In this document: positions 33,718 to 42,287 of the stretch, one piece after another
Layout: each line of letters opens with the position of its first letter
How positions within the stretch are numbered: the stretch's first letter is position 1
Assembly (NCBI GenBank): GCA_045612105.1
Contig: JAZKYL010000048.1
Coordinates: forward strand, 37,728-101,727
Source of the DNA: SVTX01 sp045612105
GTDB lineage: Bacteria; Bacillota; Clostridia; Oscillospirales; CAG-272
DNA length: 64,000 nucleotides
Reading direction: 5' to 3'
Made by a program: the position numbers and the translations under genes
The notes under the pieces: model-generated
What the model was told of the DNA's origin: nothing
Databases searched by the model: none
The model's input: only the letters and a program-made list of their open reading frames with translations

Positions 33718-34724
33718 TGATCAACTGCAATCTTGACAAAATAGTTAAATACGTATTAAAATCCATTGATGAGCACAAGGTTTCCCCGGGGGCGTACGCT
33801 CGTTGGCGCATTCAGAACACCACAGGAACACGTGACCTCGGTGTTACCGAATACGGTTGCGCGGATGCCGCAAATATGCTCTACACCTTGGGATATTTTC
33901 CGCGCGACAGAGAGGAAAGAGCCGCATTCGTCAAGGTTCTCCGGAATATGCAAAAGCCTGACGGTCGCTTTGAGGAAGCGACACACCATACCCTTCATAC
34001 CACCGCTCATTGCGTTGCCGCTTTGGAGCTTTTTGATGCGATGCCAGAGTTCCCGTTGACCTATCACTTGAAAGAATTCGGCACTCCCGAAAAGGTCACC
34101 GAATTTCTCGAAACCCGCGATTGGTCGGGTGACCCATGGGATCAATCACACCAAGGTGCCGGCTTTTACGCGGCAATGGCTCTAACATGCGATATGCCCA
34201 TTGAATGGCATGATGCTTATTTTGATTGGATAGCCGCAAACGTCGATAGCAACACCGGCATAGGGCGCGAAGGTGCTCACGACGGCAAAAAGTCTATGAT
34301 GCACCATCTCGCAGGCTGGTTCCACTATATGTTCAATCACGTTTACGCACACCGCCCCTTCCCAAATGCGGAAAAGTGCGTAGACACAATGATTGCCTAC
34401 TATTGGGAGCATCTCTCTACCAATGTCGGCTTTGGACGTTCAATAGGCTTCTCTGAGATCGATTGGATATTTCTTCTCAACCGAGCCTCTATGCAGAACG
34501 GACATCGCCGAGAAGAAGCAAAGGAATGTATTCGCCATTTTGCCTCAGGATATATTTCCTATCTTGAAGATGACATTGAAAACATCTATAAAACGAAATT
34601 CGATGACCTTCACGCACTGTTCGGTATGACCTGCGCGCTTGCGGAATTGCAAATAGCTCTTCCCGGCGAGATCAAAGCATCAAGACCGCTGAAAAACGTA
34701 ATGGACAGAAGACCTTTTATATAA
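33717..34724 (+). CDS. Alpha/alpha-toroid protein related to the 32160 C-terminal domain
   Basis: 335 residues, AAAGGTG upstream. Repeated helical hairpins with aromatic/His-rich turns (GCADAANMLYTLGYFP; THHTLHTTAHCVAALELF; DPWDQSHQGAGFYAAM; YFDWIAANVDSNTGIG; HRPFPNAEKCVD) indicate an (alpha/alpha)6 toroid, like terpenoid cyclase/GH-type barrels. Several segments align with the C-terminal half of the fusion protein upstream. No signal peptide, so cytosolic. Placed between the acetyltransferase fusion and GH88; probably acts on or binds the same oligosaccharide. Chemistry unknown. Confidence 0.7.
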   Translation: MINCNLDKIVKYVLKSIDEHKVSPGAYARWRIQNTTGTRDLGVTEYGCADAANMLYTLGYFPRDREERAAFVKVLRNMQKPDGRFEEATHHTLHTTAHCVAALELFDAMPEFPLTYHLKEFGTPEKVTEFLETRDWSGDPWDQSHQGAGFYAAMALTCDMPIEWHDAYFDWIAANVDSNTGIGREGAHDGKKSMMHHLAGWFHYMFNHVYAHRPFPNAEKCVDTMIAYYWEHLSTNVGFGRSIGFSEIDWIFLLNRASMQNGHRREEAKECIRHFASGYISYLEDDIENIYKTKFDDLHALFGMTCALAELQIALPGEIKASRPLKNVMDRRPFI

Positions 34725-34751
34725 GCAGTAAAACTATTCGGAGGATGGAAA

Positions 34752-35903
34752 ATGCATTACGATGAAATAATCAAACAAAATCAGCCCTGGATAGACGAAA
34801 CCTGGGGAAAGATCGAAAAAAAGATCACAAAAACCGCGGTAAAGAGCCGCAATAAGATTCCCTACTCAATGATACAAAACGGCGACCACAGCGACACTTC
34901 GTCTAATCCCTTTATGTGGACTAACGGCTTTTGGGGCGCATATATGTGGATGATGTATGCCGCAACAAAAAACGAGGAATTTGCCAAGACAGGTATACGT
35001 TGCGAGGAGATCATGGATGCTTTCTTCAACGAGATCGAAAGAGTGCACCACGACGTCGGCTTTATGTGGCACATTATGTGCGGCGCAAGATACGCTCTTA
35101 CAGGAGACAGGGCCGCCAGAAACAAGGATCTTCTCTGCGCTATGACAATGGCATCCCGCTTCAAGCTGAACGGCGGCTACATCCGCGCCTGGAACGGGAA
35201 ATGGAGAGAAGAAAACAATGACGGTTGGACGATCATTGACTGTATGATGAATCTGCCTATTCTCTTTTGGGCAAGCCGCGAGATCGGTGACGACCGCTTC
35301 AAGCAGATTGCTGTCTCTCACGCTGATATGGCTATGAATCAGCACGTTCGTCCCGACGGAAGCGTTAACCATATTGTATTCCACGACTTAGAAACGGGAG
35401 AAATGATCGGAACTCACCGCGGTCAGGGTTATGCTATCGGATCCACCTGGTCGAGGGGCGCGGCATGGGCTGTTTACGGCTTTATTATCGCTTATGCGCA
35501 TACGGGAGAGCAAAGATACTTTGATACCGCAAAGAAGGTTGCAAACGATTTTATCGCTAACCTCGCTGTTGAAAATTGGTTGCCTCTCGTTGATTTCCGC
35601 GCTCCCGCAGAGCCTATTCAGTATGACTCAACCGCAGGAGCTATCGCCGCTTGCGGCTTTATCGAGATCGCAAAACACTGCCCCGAGCATGAAAAGAAGC
35701 TTTATCTTACCGCTGCGATCAACACTCTTAAGGCAATGGACACAAGCTTCTGTGATTGGAGCGACAATTGCGATCCGTTCCTTATGATGGGAAAGGAACT
35801 GTATCACGGGGGCGCCAATCGCCACCTGATCTACGGCGATTTCTTTTACACAGAGGCAATTTTGAAGCTTAAGGGCTCGGAATTCAACCCTTGGACCATT
35901 TGA
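34752..35903 (+). CDS. GH88 unsaturated glucuronyl hydrolase
   Basis: 383 residues; GGAGG precedes ATG 34752. It matches family GH88: HHDVGFMWH carries Asp101 and GWTIIDCMMNLPILFW carries Asp163, corresponding to the two catalytic aspartates of the Bacillus enzyme; THRGQGYAIGSTWSRGAAWA and LYHGGANRHLIYGDFFYTEA follow. The enzyme hydrates and cleaves the 4,5-unsaturated uronate from oligosaccharides made by polysaccharide lyases, giving 5-keto-4-deoxyuronate. No signal peptide, so it acts in the cytosol on imported disaccharides. The product feeds the KduI-like and KduD enzymes encoded at 45-47 kb. Confidence 0.92.
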   Translation: MHYDEIIKQNQPWIDETWGKIEKKITKTAVKSRNKIPYSMIQNGDHSDTSSNPFMWTNGFWGAYMWMMYAATKNEEFAKTGIRCEEIMDAFFNEIERVHHDVGFMWHIMCGARYALTGDRAARNKDLLCAMTMASRFKLNGGYIRAWNGKWREENNDGWTIIDCMMNLPILFWASREIGDDRFKQIAVSHADMAMNQHVRPDGSVNHIVFHDLETGEMIGTHRGQGYAIGSTWSRGAAWAVYGFIIAYAHTGEQRYFDTAKKVANDFIANLAVENWLPLVDFRAPAEPIQYDSTAGAIAACGFIEIAKHCPEHEKKLYLTAAINTLKAMDTSFCDWSDNCDPFLMMGKELYHGGANRHLIYGDFFYTEAILKLKGSEFNPWTI

Positions 35904-36019
35904 AGTTAGGATAGCCGAACCCGATTTTGAATGATGAATTTTCACCCTTGATGCGTCATATAGCCTTGCAAATAGTTAAGAAGTTGCCTATCGGGTATGC
36001 CGAGCGCACATCAAAAAAG

Positions 36020-36064
36020 CACAGATAACCGATGCTTTTAAGCACAAGTTATCTGTGTTTTTTT
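36020..36064 (+). terminator. Terminator of the toroid/GH88 transcript
   Basis: CACAGATAAC (36020-36029) pairs with GTTATCTGTG (36048-36057), followed by TTTTTTTG. Confidence 0.9.
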
Positions 36065-36070
36065 GTTTTA

Positions 36071-36229
36071 TTACATTTCGAAGCAAGCGCTGATTGCGGA
36101 ACGTTTATCTTCGATGTCAATCTGTTCATTCCTCTTGTTATTAAAAGCGATAACGTGTGTATTAGCAAGATTGTAATTGCTATACCCTAGGAAAAGCCGG
36201 GCTCCGGCGCAAGGCACTCCATAAGGTCA
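36071..36229 (-). pseudogene. C-terminal remnant of an unidentified protein
   Basis: The minus frame ending TAA at 36071 reads GVPCAGARLFLGYSNYN, then LANTHVIAFNNKRNEQ and SAISACFEM. It is protein-like but has no start, and upstream it is closed by TGA. The parent family is not recognised. Confidence 0.35.
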
Positions 36230-36405
36230 TGATTCCAATAATCCGGATCCGGATCAATACCCGGCGTTCAGATTGTAATTATATTCAGTAGTCACAATAC
36301 TTATATCTAACTTATATCTTGAAATTTATGGAATTTATCTATTTAAATATACTTTGTGTTGTGGTATAATTACATTGTAAGTCAGGTTTTGGAGGAGGAC
36401 ACTAA
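36230..36405 (+). promoter_or_regulatory. Upstream region of the BNR-repeat gene
   Basis: AT-rich leader with TATAAT at 36365-36370 but no good -35. GGAGGAGG lies just before ATG 36406. No other structure is seen. Confidence 0.4.
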
Positions 36406-37419
36406 ATGGAAAGATATGAGATTGCGCGGTTTGATACTTGGGGCAGGGAGCCTGTTATTGCAAAAATGAAGAACGGTACGATCGTTTGCGTCAGTATAAG
36501 CGGAGGCCCAACCGAGCCGCATAACGAAAACGTGGTGCTTTATACAAAGAGCTATGATGACGGAGAGCATTGGACACGTCCTGAAATACTTTTCCGACAC
36601 GATCACAGAGGAGTATGGGCAACCGAGATATTTACCGAAGGGGAGCGTCCCTTTATGGCGGTACATACCTATGACGGAGAGTGCCCTTACAAAAATCTTC
36701 AGACTTTTATAAGCTATACAAATGACAACGGTGAAAGCTGGAGCGAGCCTCAAAGCTTCTCAAAGCAGGTCGACGGAATCAGCATTCGGCGCGGTATAAA
36801 GATGTCAAACGGCGAATGGCTTTTTCCCATCTATTATACCGTGGTGGATAAGGGTTTTTACGATTGGCATAGCAAGAAAATGGGACAGCGTGGTTTTTGG
36901 GATGGTCAGCATCACATAAGCGCGGTGATAGTTTCGGGCGATGAAGGCAAGACATATACGAAATACGGCTGTTTTGAGGGAGAAAAACATGTTTGGGAGC
37001 CAAATGCGGTCGAACTTGAAGCAGGACACATACTTCTTTATGCGCGAGATTCAGGAAACCGAATGAAGTTAGGCATGACCGAGAGCTTTGACTATGGAAG
37101 AACATGGACTCAGTACTGCCTATCGGAGTTTGACAATGCGGATGCTAAGGTTACTTTGTTGAGAGTAAAAGATAAGATCATACTGATACACAATGAAATT
37201 GCTTCGGTATCATATCAGGGAAGAACTCACCTCGGAATACGCATCAGCGACGATTTTGGCAGAACTTGGCGAGAGCCTATTCCCGTTGATGATGCGGAAG
37301 GTCATTATTTTTATCCACATGCCTTCTGCGATGATGAAAAAGAAATACTTTACATAGCATACGAGACCCCGAGGGTGCATTATCTCAAGAAATTCACCTA
37401 TAAGTCTCTCGGAATATAA
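36406..37419 (+). CDS. BNR/sialidase-like exo-glycosidase family protein
   Basis: 337 residues, GGAGGAGG upstream, no signal peptide. Four Asp-box-like turns are visible: SYDDGEHW, TNDNGESW, SGDEGKTY, SFDYGRTW and the related SDDFGRTW, the hallmark of six-bladed propellers. REPVIAKMKNGTIV opens the first blade and an Arg-rich segment (LYARDSGNRMKLG) may contribute substrate carboxylate binding. Related proteins include sialidases and other exo-acting enzymes, but the sialidase Arg triad cannot be assigned with certainty. First of a run with a Gfo/Idh oxidoreductase, a transporter and an acyltransferase. Confidence 0.75.
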   Translation: MERYEIARFDTWGREPVIAKMKNGTIVCVSISGGPTEPHNENVVLYTKSYDDGEHWTRPEILFRHDHRGVWATEIFTEGERPFMAVHTYDGECPYKNLQTFISYTNDNGESWSEPQSFSKQVDGISIRRGIKMSNGEWLFPIYYTVVDKGFYDWHSKKMGQRGFWDGQHHISAVIVSGDEGKTYTKYGCFEGEKHVWEPNAVELEAGHILLYARDSGNRMKLGMTESFDYGRTWTQYCLSEFDNADAKVTLLRVKDKIILIHNEIASVSYQGRTHLGIRISDDFGRTWREPIPVDDAEGHYFYPHAFCDDEKEILYIAYETPRVHYLKKFTYKSLGI

Positions 37420-37439
37420 ATTAGGAGGAATAATAAAAC

Positions 37440-38675
37440 ATGAAAAAAGTTAAAATTGGAGTGTTCGGCGGTTATCGCGGAGCAAGTATGATCAAATACG
37501 CAAGAATTGCGGAGAATGCCGAGCTTGTTGCGATTTGCGATAAGCTTCCTGAAGTCATCGAAAGACAGAAGAAGATCTGCGGAGATCAAGTTACATACTA
37601 CGACAACTTTGAAGACTTCATAAAGCACGATATGGATGCAGTTATCCTCGCCAACTATGCCAACGAGCATGCGCCATTCGCCATCCGTTGTATGAAGGCG
37701 GGCAAGCACGTGTTCAGCGAGGTTTTACCCGTACAGAATATGAAGGAAGCGGTAGAGCTTGTTGAGACGGTAGAAGAGACAGGTATGATATATGCCTACG
37801 GCGAAAATTATTGCTATATGCCGGGGCCTTATGAAATGAGAAGGCTTTACCGCGAGGGCAAGATAGGCGAATTTGAGTACGGCGAGGGCGAATATATACA
37901 CAACTGCGAGCCCATCTGGCATAAAATAACTTACGGAGATCCCGATCACTGGAGAAACCATATGTATGCCACCTTCTACTGCACACATTCCTTGGGACCT
38001 ATCGTACATATAACGGGTCTGCGTCCCGTGAGAGTTACGGGATATGAAGGCACGAAGAATGAAAGAGGACTTCGCGTTGGCAGAGGAGCAGGTCAGTTCG
38101 GCATTGAGATGGTAGAATTTGAAAACGGAGGAATTGCCAAATCCATTCACGGCGATCTTTACAAAAATTCTATCTGGTATACGGTCTACGGTAGCCATGG
38201 CAGACTTGAGACGGCGCGCGAGGACAACGATCTTGAAAGCGTTAAGAGACTTTATACAAACACCGATCAATATAGCGGAGCATACGACAAAAACGAAACT
38301 AAGGACTATTTCCCCGCAAGAGATATGGACAACGTGGCGAAGGACTTTGGTCACGGTAATTCGGATTTTTATACCATGTACAACTTTGTACGCAAGATTC
38401 AGGGGTATGAAGATGCCGACACCATAGATGTTTACGAGGCATTAGATATGTTTTTGCCCGGACTTTGGGCGTATCGCTCTATTTTAGCGGGCGGTATTCC
38501 CATGGATATTCCCAACATTCGCAATAAAGCCGAAAGAGAAAAATGGAGAAACGACACTACTTGCTGCGATAAACGCGTGGCGGGAGATATGTATGTTCCC
38601 GCATTTTCGAAGGGTGAGCCTGATATACCGGACGTGGTCTATGAGAATATGAGGAGAAAGTGGCAGGAAAAGTAA
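37440..38675 (+). CDS. Gfo/Idh/MocA-family oxidoreductase with variant EKP motif
   Basis: 411 residues; AGGAGG upstream. The N-terminal Rossmann domain begins KIGVFGGYRGASM, a variant of GxGxxG, and the usual EKP near residue 95 reads HVFSEVLPVQN, so the catalytic-type lysine is replaced. The C-terminal domain (YGENYCYMPGPYEMRRLYRE; GEFEYGEGEYIHN; TFYCTHSLGPI) resembles that of the truncated gene at 30466. Such proteins oxidise or epimerise sugars, and some use NAD in glycosidic bond cleavage. It is 20 nt after the BNR gene and 1 nt before a transporter gene. Confidence 0.85.
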   Translation: MKKVKIGVFGGYRGASMIKYARIAENAELVAICDKLPEVIERQKKICGDQVTYYDNFEDFIKHDMDAVILANYANEHAPFAIRCMKAGKHVFSEVLPVQNMKEAVELVETVEETGMIYAYGENYCYMPGPYEMRRLYREGKIGEFEYGEGEYIHNCEPIWHKITYGDPDHWRNHMYATFYCTHSLGPIVHITGLRPVRVTGYEGTKNERGLRVGRGAGQFGIEMVEFENGGIAKSIHGDLYKNSIWYTVYGSHGRLETAREDNDLESVKRLYTNTDQYSGAYDKNETKDYFPARDMDNVAKDFGHGNSDFYTMYNFVRKIQGYEDADTIDVYEALDMFLPGLWAYRSILAGGIPMDIPNIRNKAEREKWRNDTTCCDKRVAGDMYVPAFSKGEPDIPDVVYENMRRKWQEK

Positions 38676-38676
38676 T

Positions 38677-39567
38677 TTGACAGATTATATTTTGCTTGTC
38701 GTTGCCGCAGGACTTTTCTCTTTGATGTTTCTTTTTAACAGAGGATATCAAAGGTCTCGAGGCACAGGATTTGATTCGGTTCTGTCCTTTTCGATGTATT
38801 CAAATTTTTTCAGTCTCATTATATTGCTTGTTTTAAGTGCGGTTGGTGCATTTTGCGCATATCGCGGAATATTTGCCGATTTCAAGCTTGAGTTCTCGCT
38901 TTTTTCACTTGCGGTTGCTGTTAGTGGTGCGGCAGTGAATGTCGGCTACGCATATTTCGGCATCAAAGCATTAGAAATAGCCAATCTTTCGCTTTATTCG
39001 ATCTTTGCGATGCTTGGAGGAATGCTCCTGCCATCGGTCTGCGGAATTATCTTTTTTGCAGAGAATATGACCTTGCCGAAAATCGCCTGCTATCTTTTGA
39101 TAATAGCCTCGGTTTTTCTTACATTTGAAAAGGGAAAGACCGATAGAAAGGCAATATTCTATTATTTTGGTGTTTTTGTTCTTAATGGAATGTCAGGTGT
39201 GGTTTCACTGATACATCAATCTAACACAGCAAGAGCTGTCAACAGTAATAGCTATATGGTTCTGACCGCCGCTATATGCGCATTGGTCTGTTTTGTATGT
39301 TTTTTGATAAAGAACAAGCGATTTCCCACTCTGAAGCTTAAAGAATGCGAAAATATTATGGGGTATGCGGCATGTACGGGGCTTGGTAATCTTTTTGCGC
39401 TGATTGCCCTGCTTAATCTGGATGCCTCGGTGCAGTATCCGATCATTACGGGAGGAACGATGTTTTTTTCCACCGCGGTAAGCTTAATCATACGCGAAAG
39501 ACCAACTGTAAGAACGCTTATATCCGCAGGTGTCGCGGCGATATCTACTATTCTTATGATGTTTTAA
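38677..39567 (+). CDS. EamA/DMT-type membrane transporter
   Basis: 296 residues from TTG 38677, right after the stop of the oxidoreductase. About ten hydrophobic helices with an internal two-fold repeat, small-residue pairs (GYAYFGIKALEIANLSLYSI in the first half, YAACTGLGNLFALIALLNLD in the second) and short loops are typical of the drug/metabolite superfamily. It probably moves a sugar or sugar acid across the membrane for this cluster; substrate unknown. Confidence 0.8.
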   Translation: MTDYILLVVAAGLFSLMFLFNRGYQRSRGTGFDSVLSFSMYSNFFSLIILLVLSAVGAFCAYRGIFADFKLEFSLFSLAVAVSGAAVNVGYAYFGIKALEIANLSLYSIFAMLGGMLLPSVCGIIFFAENMTLPKIACYLLIIASVFLTFEKGKTDRKAIFYYFGVFVLNGMSGVVSLIHQSNTARAVNSNSYMVLTAAICALVCFVCFLIKNKRFPTLKLKECENIMGYAACTGLGNLFALIALLNLDASVQYPIITGGTMFFSTAVSLIIRERPTVRTLISAGVAAISTILMMF

Positions 39568-39581
39568 CACAGGGAGGATCC

Positions 39582-40256
39582 ATGAAAGATTTTTTTACGA
39601 ATAAATTCAAAGAAATGGACGACGAGAGCAGAGAGAGCTTTTTGAAGACAGTTTTTATGAACGATGACTCGGAATATGCTATGAATGCCCGTCGAGAATA
39701 CTACAAAAGCAAACTTAAAGCTATGGGTGATAATGTATACATAGGCAAGGGCGTGAAGATAGTGAATCCTGAGTATATAAGCATCGGTAACAATGTGAAA
39801 ATTTGGGATAATTGTACCCTTATTGCTCGCGGAGAAGGTGGCATTACCCTCGGTGACGGTGTGTGGCTCAATGAGCGTGTTTATCTTGACACTGAATGGG
39901 TGGACAAGGGATATATAAACGTGGCAAATCATGTTTATATCGGTACAGGTACCACTCTTTTCGGTCATAATGGACTTGAAATAGGTGAGCATGCCCTATT
40001 GGCACAGAATGTTACTCTAACCCCATATTCGCATAAATTTGAAGATCCGAACTCTTGGATAATTACTCAAGGCGGTCACTCGAAAAAGGTGATTATCGGT
40101 AAGGACGTATACATTGGAATGGGTGTGTGCATAATGTATTCGGGAGATATAGGCGACGGAAGTGTGATCGGTGCGGGGGCAGTAGTGGTTAAACCGATAC
40201 CGCCATATAGCGTTGCTGTGGGCAATCCCGCAAGAGTTATCAAAGACAGAAAATAA
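39582..40256 (+). CDS. Hexapeptide-repeat O-acetyltransferase
   Basis: 224 residues; GGGAGG precedes ATG 39582. A helical N-terminus (~1-45) leads to a left-handed beta-helix: MGDNVYIGKGVKIVNPEYIS, IGNNVKIWDNCTLI, TTLFGHNGLEIGEHALLAQN, TPYSHKFEDP with the catalytic-type His, KVIIGKDVYIGMGVCIMYSG and GSVIGAGAVVVKPIPPYSVA. It resembles sugar O-acetyltransferases that use acetyl-CoA. Third acyltransferase in this neighbourhood. Confidence 0.87.
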   Translation: MKDFFTNKFKEMDDESRESFLKTVFMNDDSEYAMNARREYYKSKLKAMGDNVYIGKGVKIVNPEYISIGNNVKIWDNCTLIARGEGGITLGDGVWLNERVYLDTEWVDKGYINVANHVYIGTGTTLFGHNGLEIGEHALLAQNVTLTPYSHKFEDPNSWIITQGGHSKKVIIGKDVYIGMGVCIMYSGDIGDGSVIGAGAVVVKPIPPYSVAVGNPARVIKDRK

Positions 40257-40295
40257 ATTTGGCTAAGCGAGTGTTTAGAAAGGAACAGCTTAAAT

Positions 40296-41108
40296 ATGGA
40301 AAACATTTGCCGATTCATACCGAATAATCCTGTGCCTGACATAATACAGGTCATTAATTTTGTTTACGAAACAAAAAGAGTCGATAATCATGAGCCCAAA
40401 ATCAGTTCTGTCTACAGAATACACTTCGTCAGCGAAGGATGTGCTATCATTCAATGCGGAAGCGTGCGCCGAAAAGTGAATGCGGGTGATATCTTTTTCA
40501 TTTTTCCGTCGGTTCCGTACATTATTGAGAGTAATGAAGAATTCAAATATTTTTATATCAGCTTTATCGGTATCAGAGCAAATGTACTTTTGGAGAGGTT
40601 TAAAATCAATAGTAAGAATTATGTGTTTGATTCTTTCAAGAATCTGGAAGATATCTGGTGCGATGGAATAAAAATGCCCGATGATTTGATCGATCTTGCG
40701 GGAGAGAATGTTTTGTTGTATACTCTTACCAAAATAGGCGAGAAAACGGTGTCGAGGTGCGATTCCGCTTCCCTTGGGGTGGCAAATTCCTTTTTGTTGG
40801 TAAAGAAATATATTGATGACAATTTTTCCGATTGCAATTTTTCTCTGGACAGGATTAGCAAGGAATTTTCTTATAACAAAAAATACCTATCCACCGCTTT
40901 TAAGAAGCACTTTAAAATAGGTATTGTCGATTATATCAATACTATCCGAATAAATCACGCATGTGTTCTTATGAATCAGAATTATACCTCTGTCAGCGAT
41001 GTAGCGTACCTATGCGGTTACAAAGACCCTATGTATTTTTCGCGCATTTTCAAAAAGAAAATGAAAATCTCTCCAAGAGAGTATATGAACATGGCAGCTC
41101 CGCGCTAA
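40296..41108 (+). CDS. AraC-family transcriptional regulator
   Basis: 270 residues; AAGGAA upstream. The N-terminal ~140 residues form a cupin-like sensor (IHFVSEGCAIIQCG; VNAGDIFFIFPSVPYIIE) and the last ~100 carry two HTH motifs (FSLDRISKEFSYNKKYLSTA; SVSDVAYLCGYKDPMYFSRI). Last gene of the 36.4-41.1 kb run, so likely the local regulator of the BNR/oxidoreductase/transporter genes. Confidence 0.87.
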   Translation: MENICRFIPNNPVPDIIQVINFVYETKRVDNHEPKISSVYRIHFVSEGCAIIQCGSVRRKVNAGDIFFIFPSVPYIIESNEEFKYFYISFIGIRANVLLERFKINSKNYVFDSFKNLEDIWCDGIKMPDDLIDLAGENVLLYTLTKIGEKTVSRCDSASLGVANSFLLVKKYIDDNFSDCNFSLDRISKEFSYNKKYLSTAFKKHFKIGIVDYINTIRINHACVLMNQNYTSVSDVAYLCGYKDPMYFSRIFKKKMKISPREYMNMAAPR

Positions 41109-41260
41109 ACAAGCAGTATATGAATAAGATACCTACCGAATTTATGCAGAGGAAAGAAATGAGCTACGGTATTGCGGTGTATAAAATTATACTATAACCT
41201 CTTTTTGAGTTTTTTCTTTCTTGCGCTTCTTTTTTTATTCTACTTGTTTTCATAGCAAAA

Positions 41261-41300
41261 GCTGGCTCAAATTTTTGCATTTGAGCCAGCCCCTTTTTTG
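41261..41300. terminator. Bidirectional terminator between AraC and nucleoside hydrolase genes
   Basis: GCTGGCTCAAA (41261-41271) pairs perfectly with 41280-41290; CCCCTTTTTTG follows on the plus strand and TTTTGC on the minus strand. Confidence 0.88.
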
Positions 41301-41304
41301 GTTG

Positions 41305-42267
41305 TTATACCTTATAGAACTGATCCATTCTCGATTGGAGAAGCTTCTCGATCATTTTATCATCGGCAACCTTTACCATAAAACGTATATTGCCGTTTTC
41401 GTCCTCAATAAAGCGAGTCGCGTCGGCATTTGGTAGCCTATCGGGAGCTTCATTGTAAAATTCAAGTCGACCGGTGGAGGTAAGGGAATAAATGTCCCCC
41501 TCACCCTCACAAGCAAACTGAACTGCGGTCAGATCAAAAGATTTATTGAATCCTGGACGTGCAAAAGTGGCGGTATAAAGGTTGTATGCTTCAAAAATGA
41601 GATCATCCTTGTGATTTTCCGCGTCTTTAGGATCATATCCGGTGAATATCGACATGCCGACCTTAAAATCAGACAAGTACATGGGCTTCGGGAAGTTGTC
41701 AAACACAAATTTCGAAGCTTCATAATCGCAGATTACGTTAAATTCTCGTCCTGCGGGCAGAACTGCCGCCATTGATACTAGTGCGTGAACCTTTTTCTCG
41801 GCAAGCTCGACTCCCGAAAGAGGAGAAATTTCGTCGGGCTCGCTCTTCAAAAAGTCCGCAAGACAGTTAAACATACCGATAGTGATCAGCACCACGCTGT
41901 CGTCCTCTGCCTCGGCTAAAAGACGGCGGTAGAAGGTAACGTGGGGAAGAAGCTCAAGCTTTCCATCGTTATATTTTTTGGAATAGGTCTCTGCAACGTA
42001 TTTATTATACTTTGTGTTGTCACTGTAAAAACCGGGTTTTGAGTACATACCGATCTTAAAATCACCGTAAGAGCAAAATTCCTTTATTGCGTCAATAGTG
42101 GCACTGCCGTATATATTTGACGTGCAGTTGCACACACCGAGAATAGGAAAGTCAAGCTCCTTTGCGTAGGATATGAGGATTGCGAGCGCGGCAACGTCGT
42201 CGCAATCGGGGCCGATATCTGTGTCAAGAATTACGCTTCGCTTTTTTGCCTTTAAAGATTCATACAT
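41305..42267 (-). CDS. Nucleoside hydrolase-family protein (IunH/RihA fold)
   Basis: 320 residues; GAGG lies 9 nt before ATG 42267. The calcium-binding signature VILDTDIGPDCDD (Asp15, Asp17, Asp21, Asp24) and FNVICDYEASKFVFDNFP (the NxExD-like region) identify the nucleoside hydrolase fold. Family members cleave N-ribosides to ribose and base; variants act on other substrates. Here the CDYEAS variant of the usual N-x-E-x-D phrase makes the substrate uncertain. It lies alone on the minus strand, 20 nt downstream of the truncated lipoprotein fragment. Confidence 0.85.
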   Translation of the reverse strand: MYESLKAKKRSVILDTDIGPDCDDVAALAILISYAKELDFPILGVCNCTSNIYGSATIDAIKEFCSYGDFKIGMYSKPGFYSDNTKYNKYVAETYSKKYNDGKLELLPHVTFYRRLLAEAEDDSVVLITIGMFNCLADFLKSEPDEISPLSGVELAEKKVHALVSMAAVLPAGREFNVICDYEASKFVFDNFPKPMYLSDFKVGMSIFTGYDPKDAENHKDDLIFEAYNLYTATFARPGFNKSFDLTAVQFACEGEGDIYSLTSTGRLEFYNEAPDRLPNADATRFIEDENGNIRFMVKVADDKMIEKLLQSRMDQFYKV

Positions 42268-42287
42268 AAGTTAATACCTCAAAAGAT

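Noticed and set aside
36071..36229. A small real gene on the minus strand
   Set aside because: No start codon with ribosome site and closed upstream by a stop; kept only as a probable C-terminal remnant.
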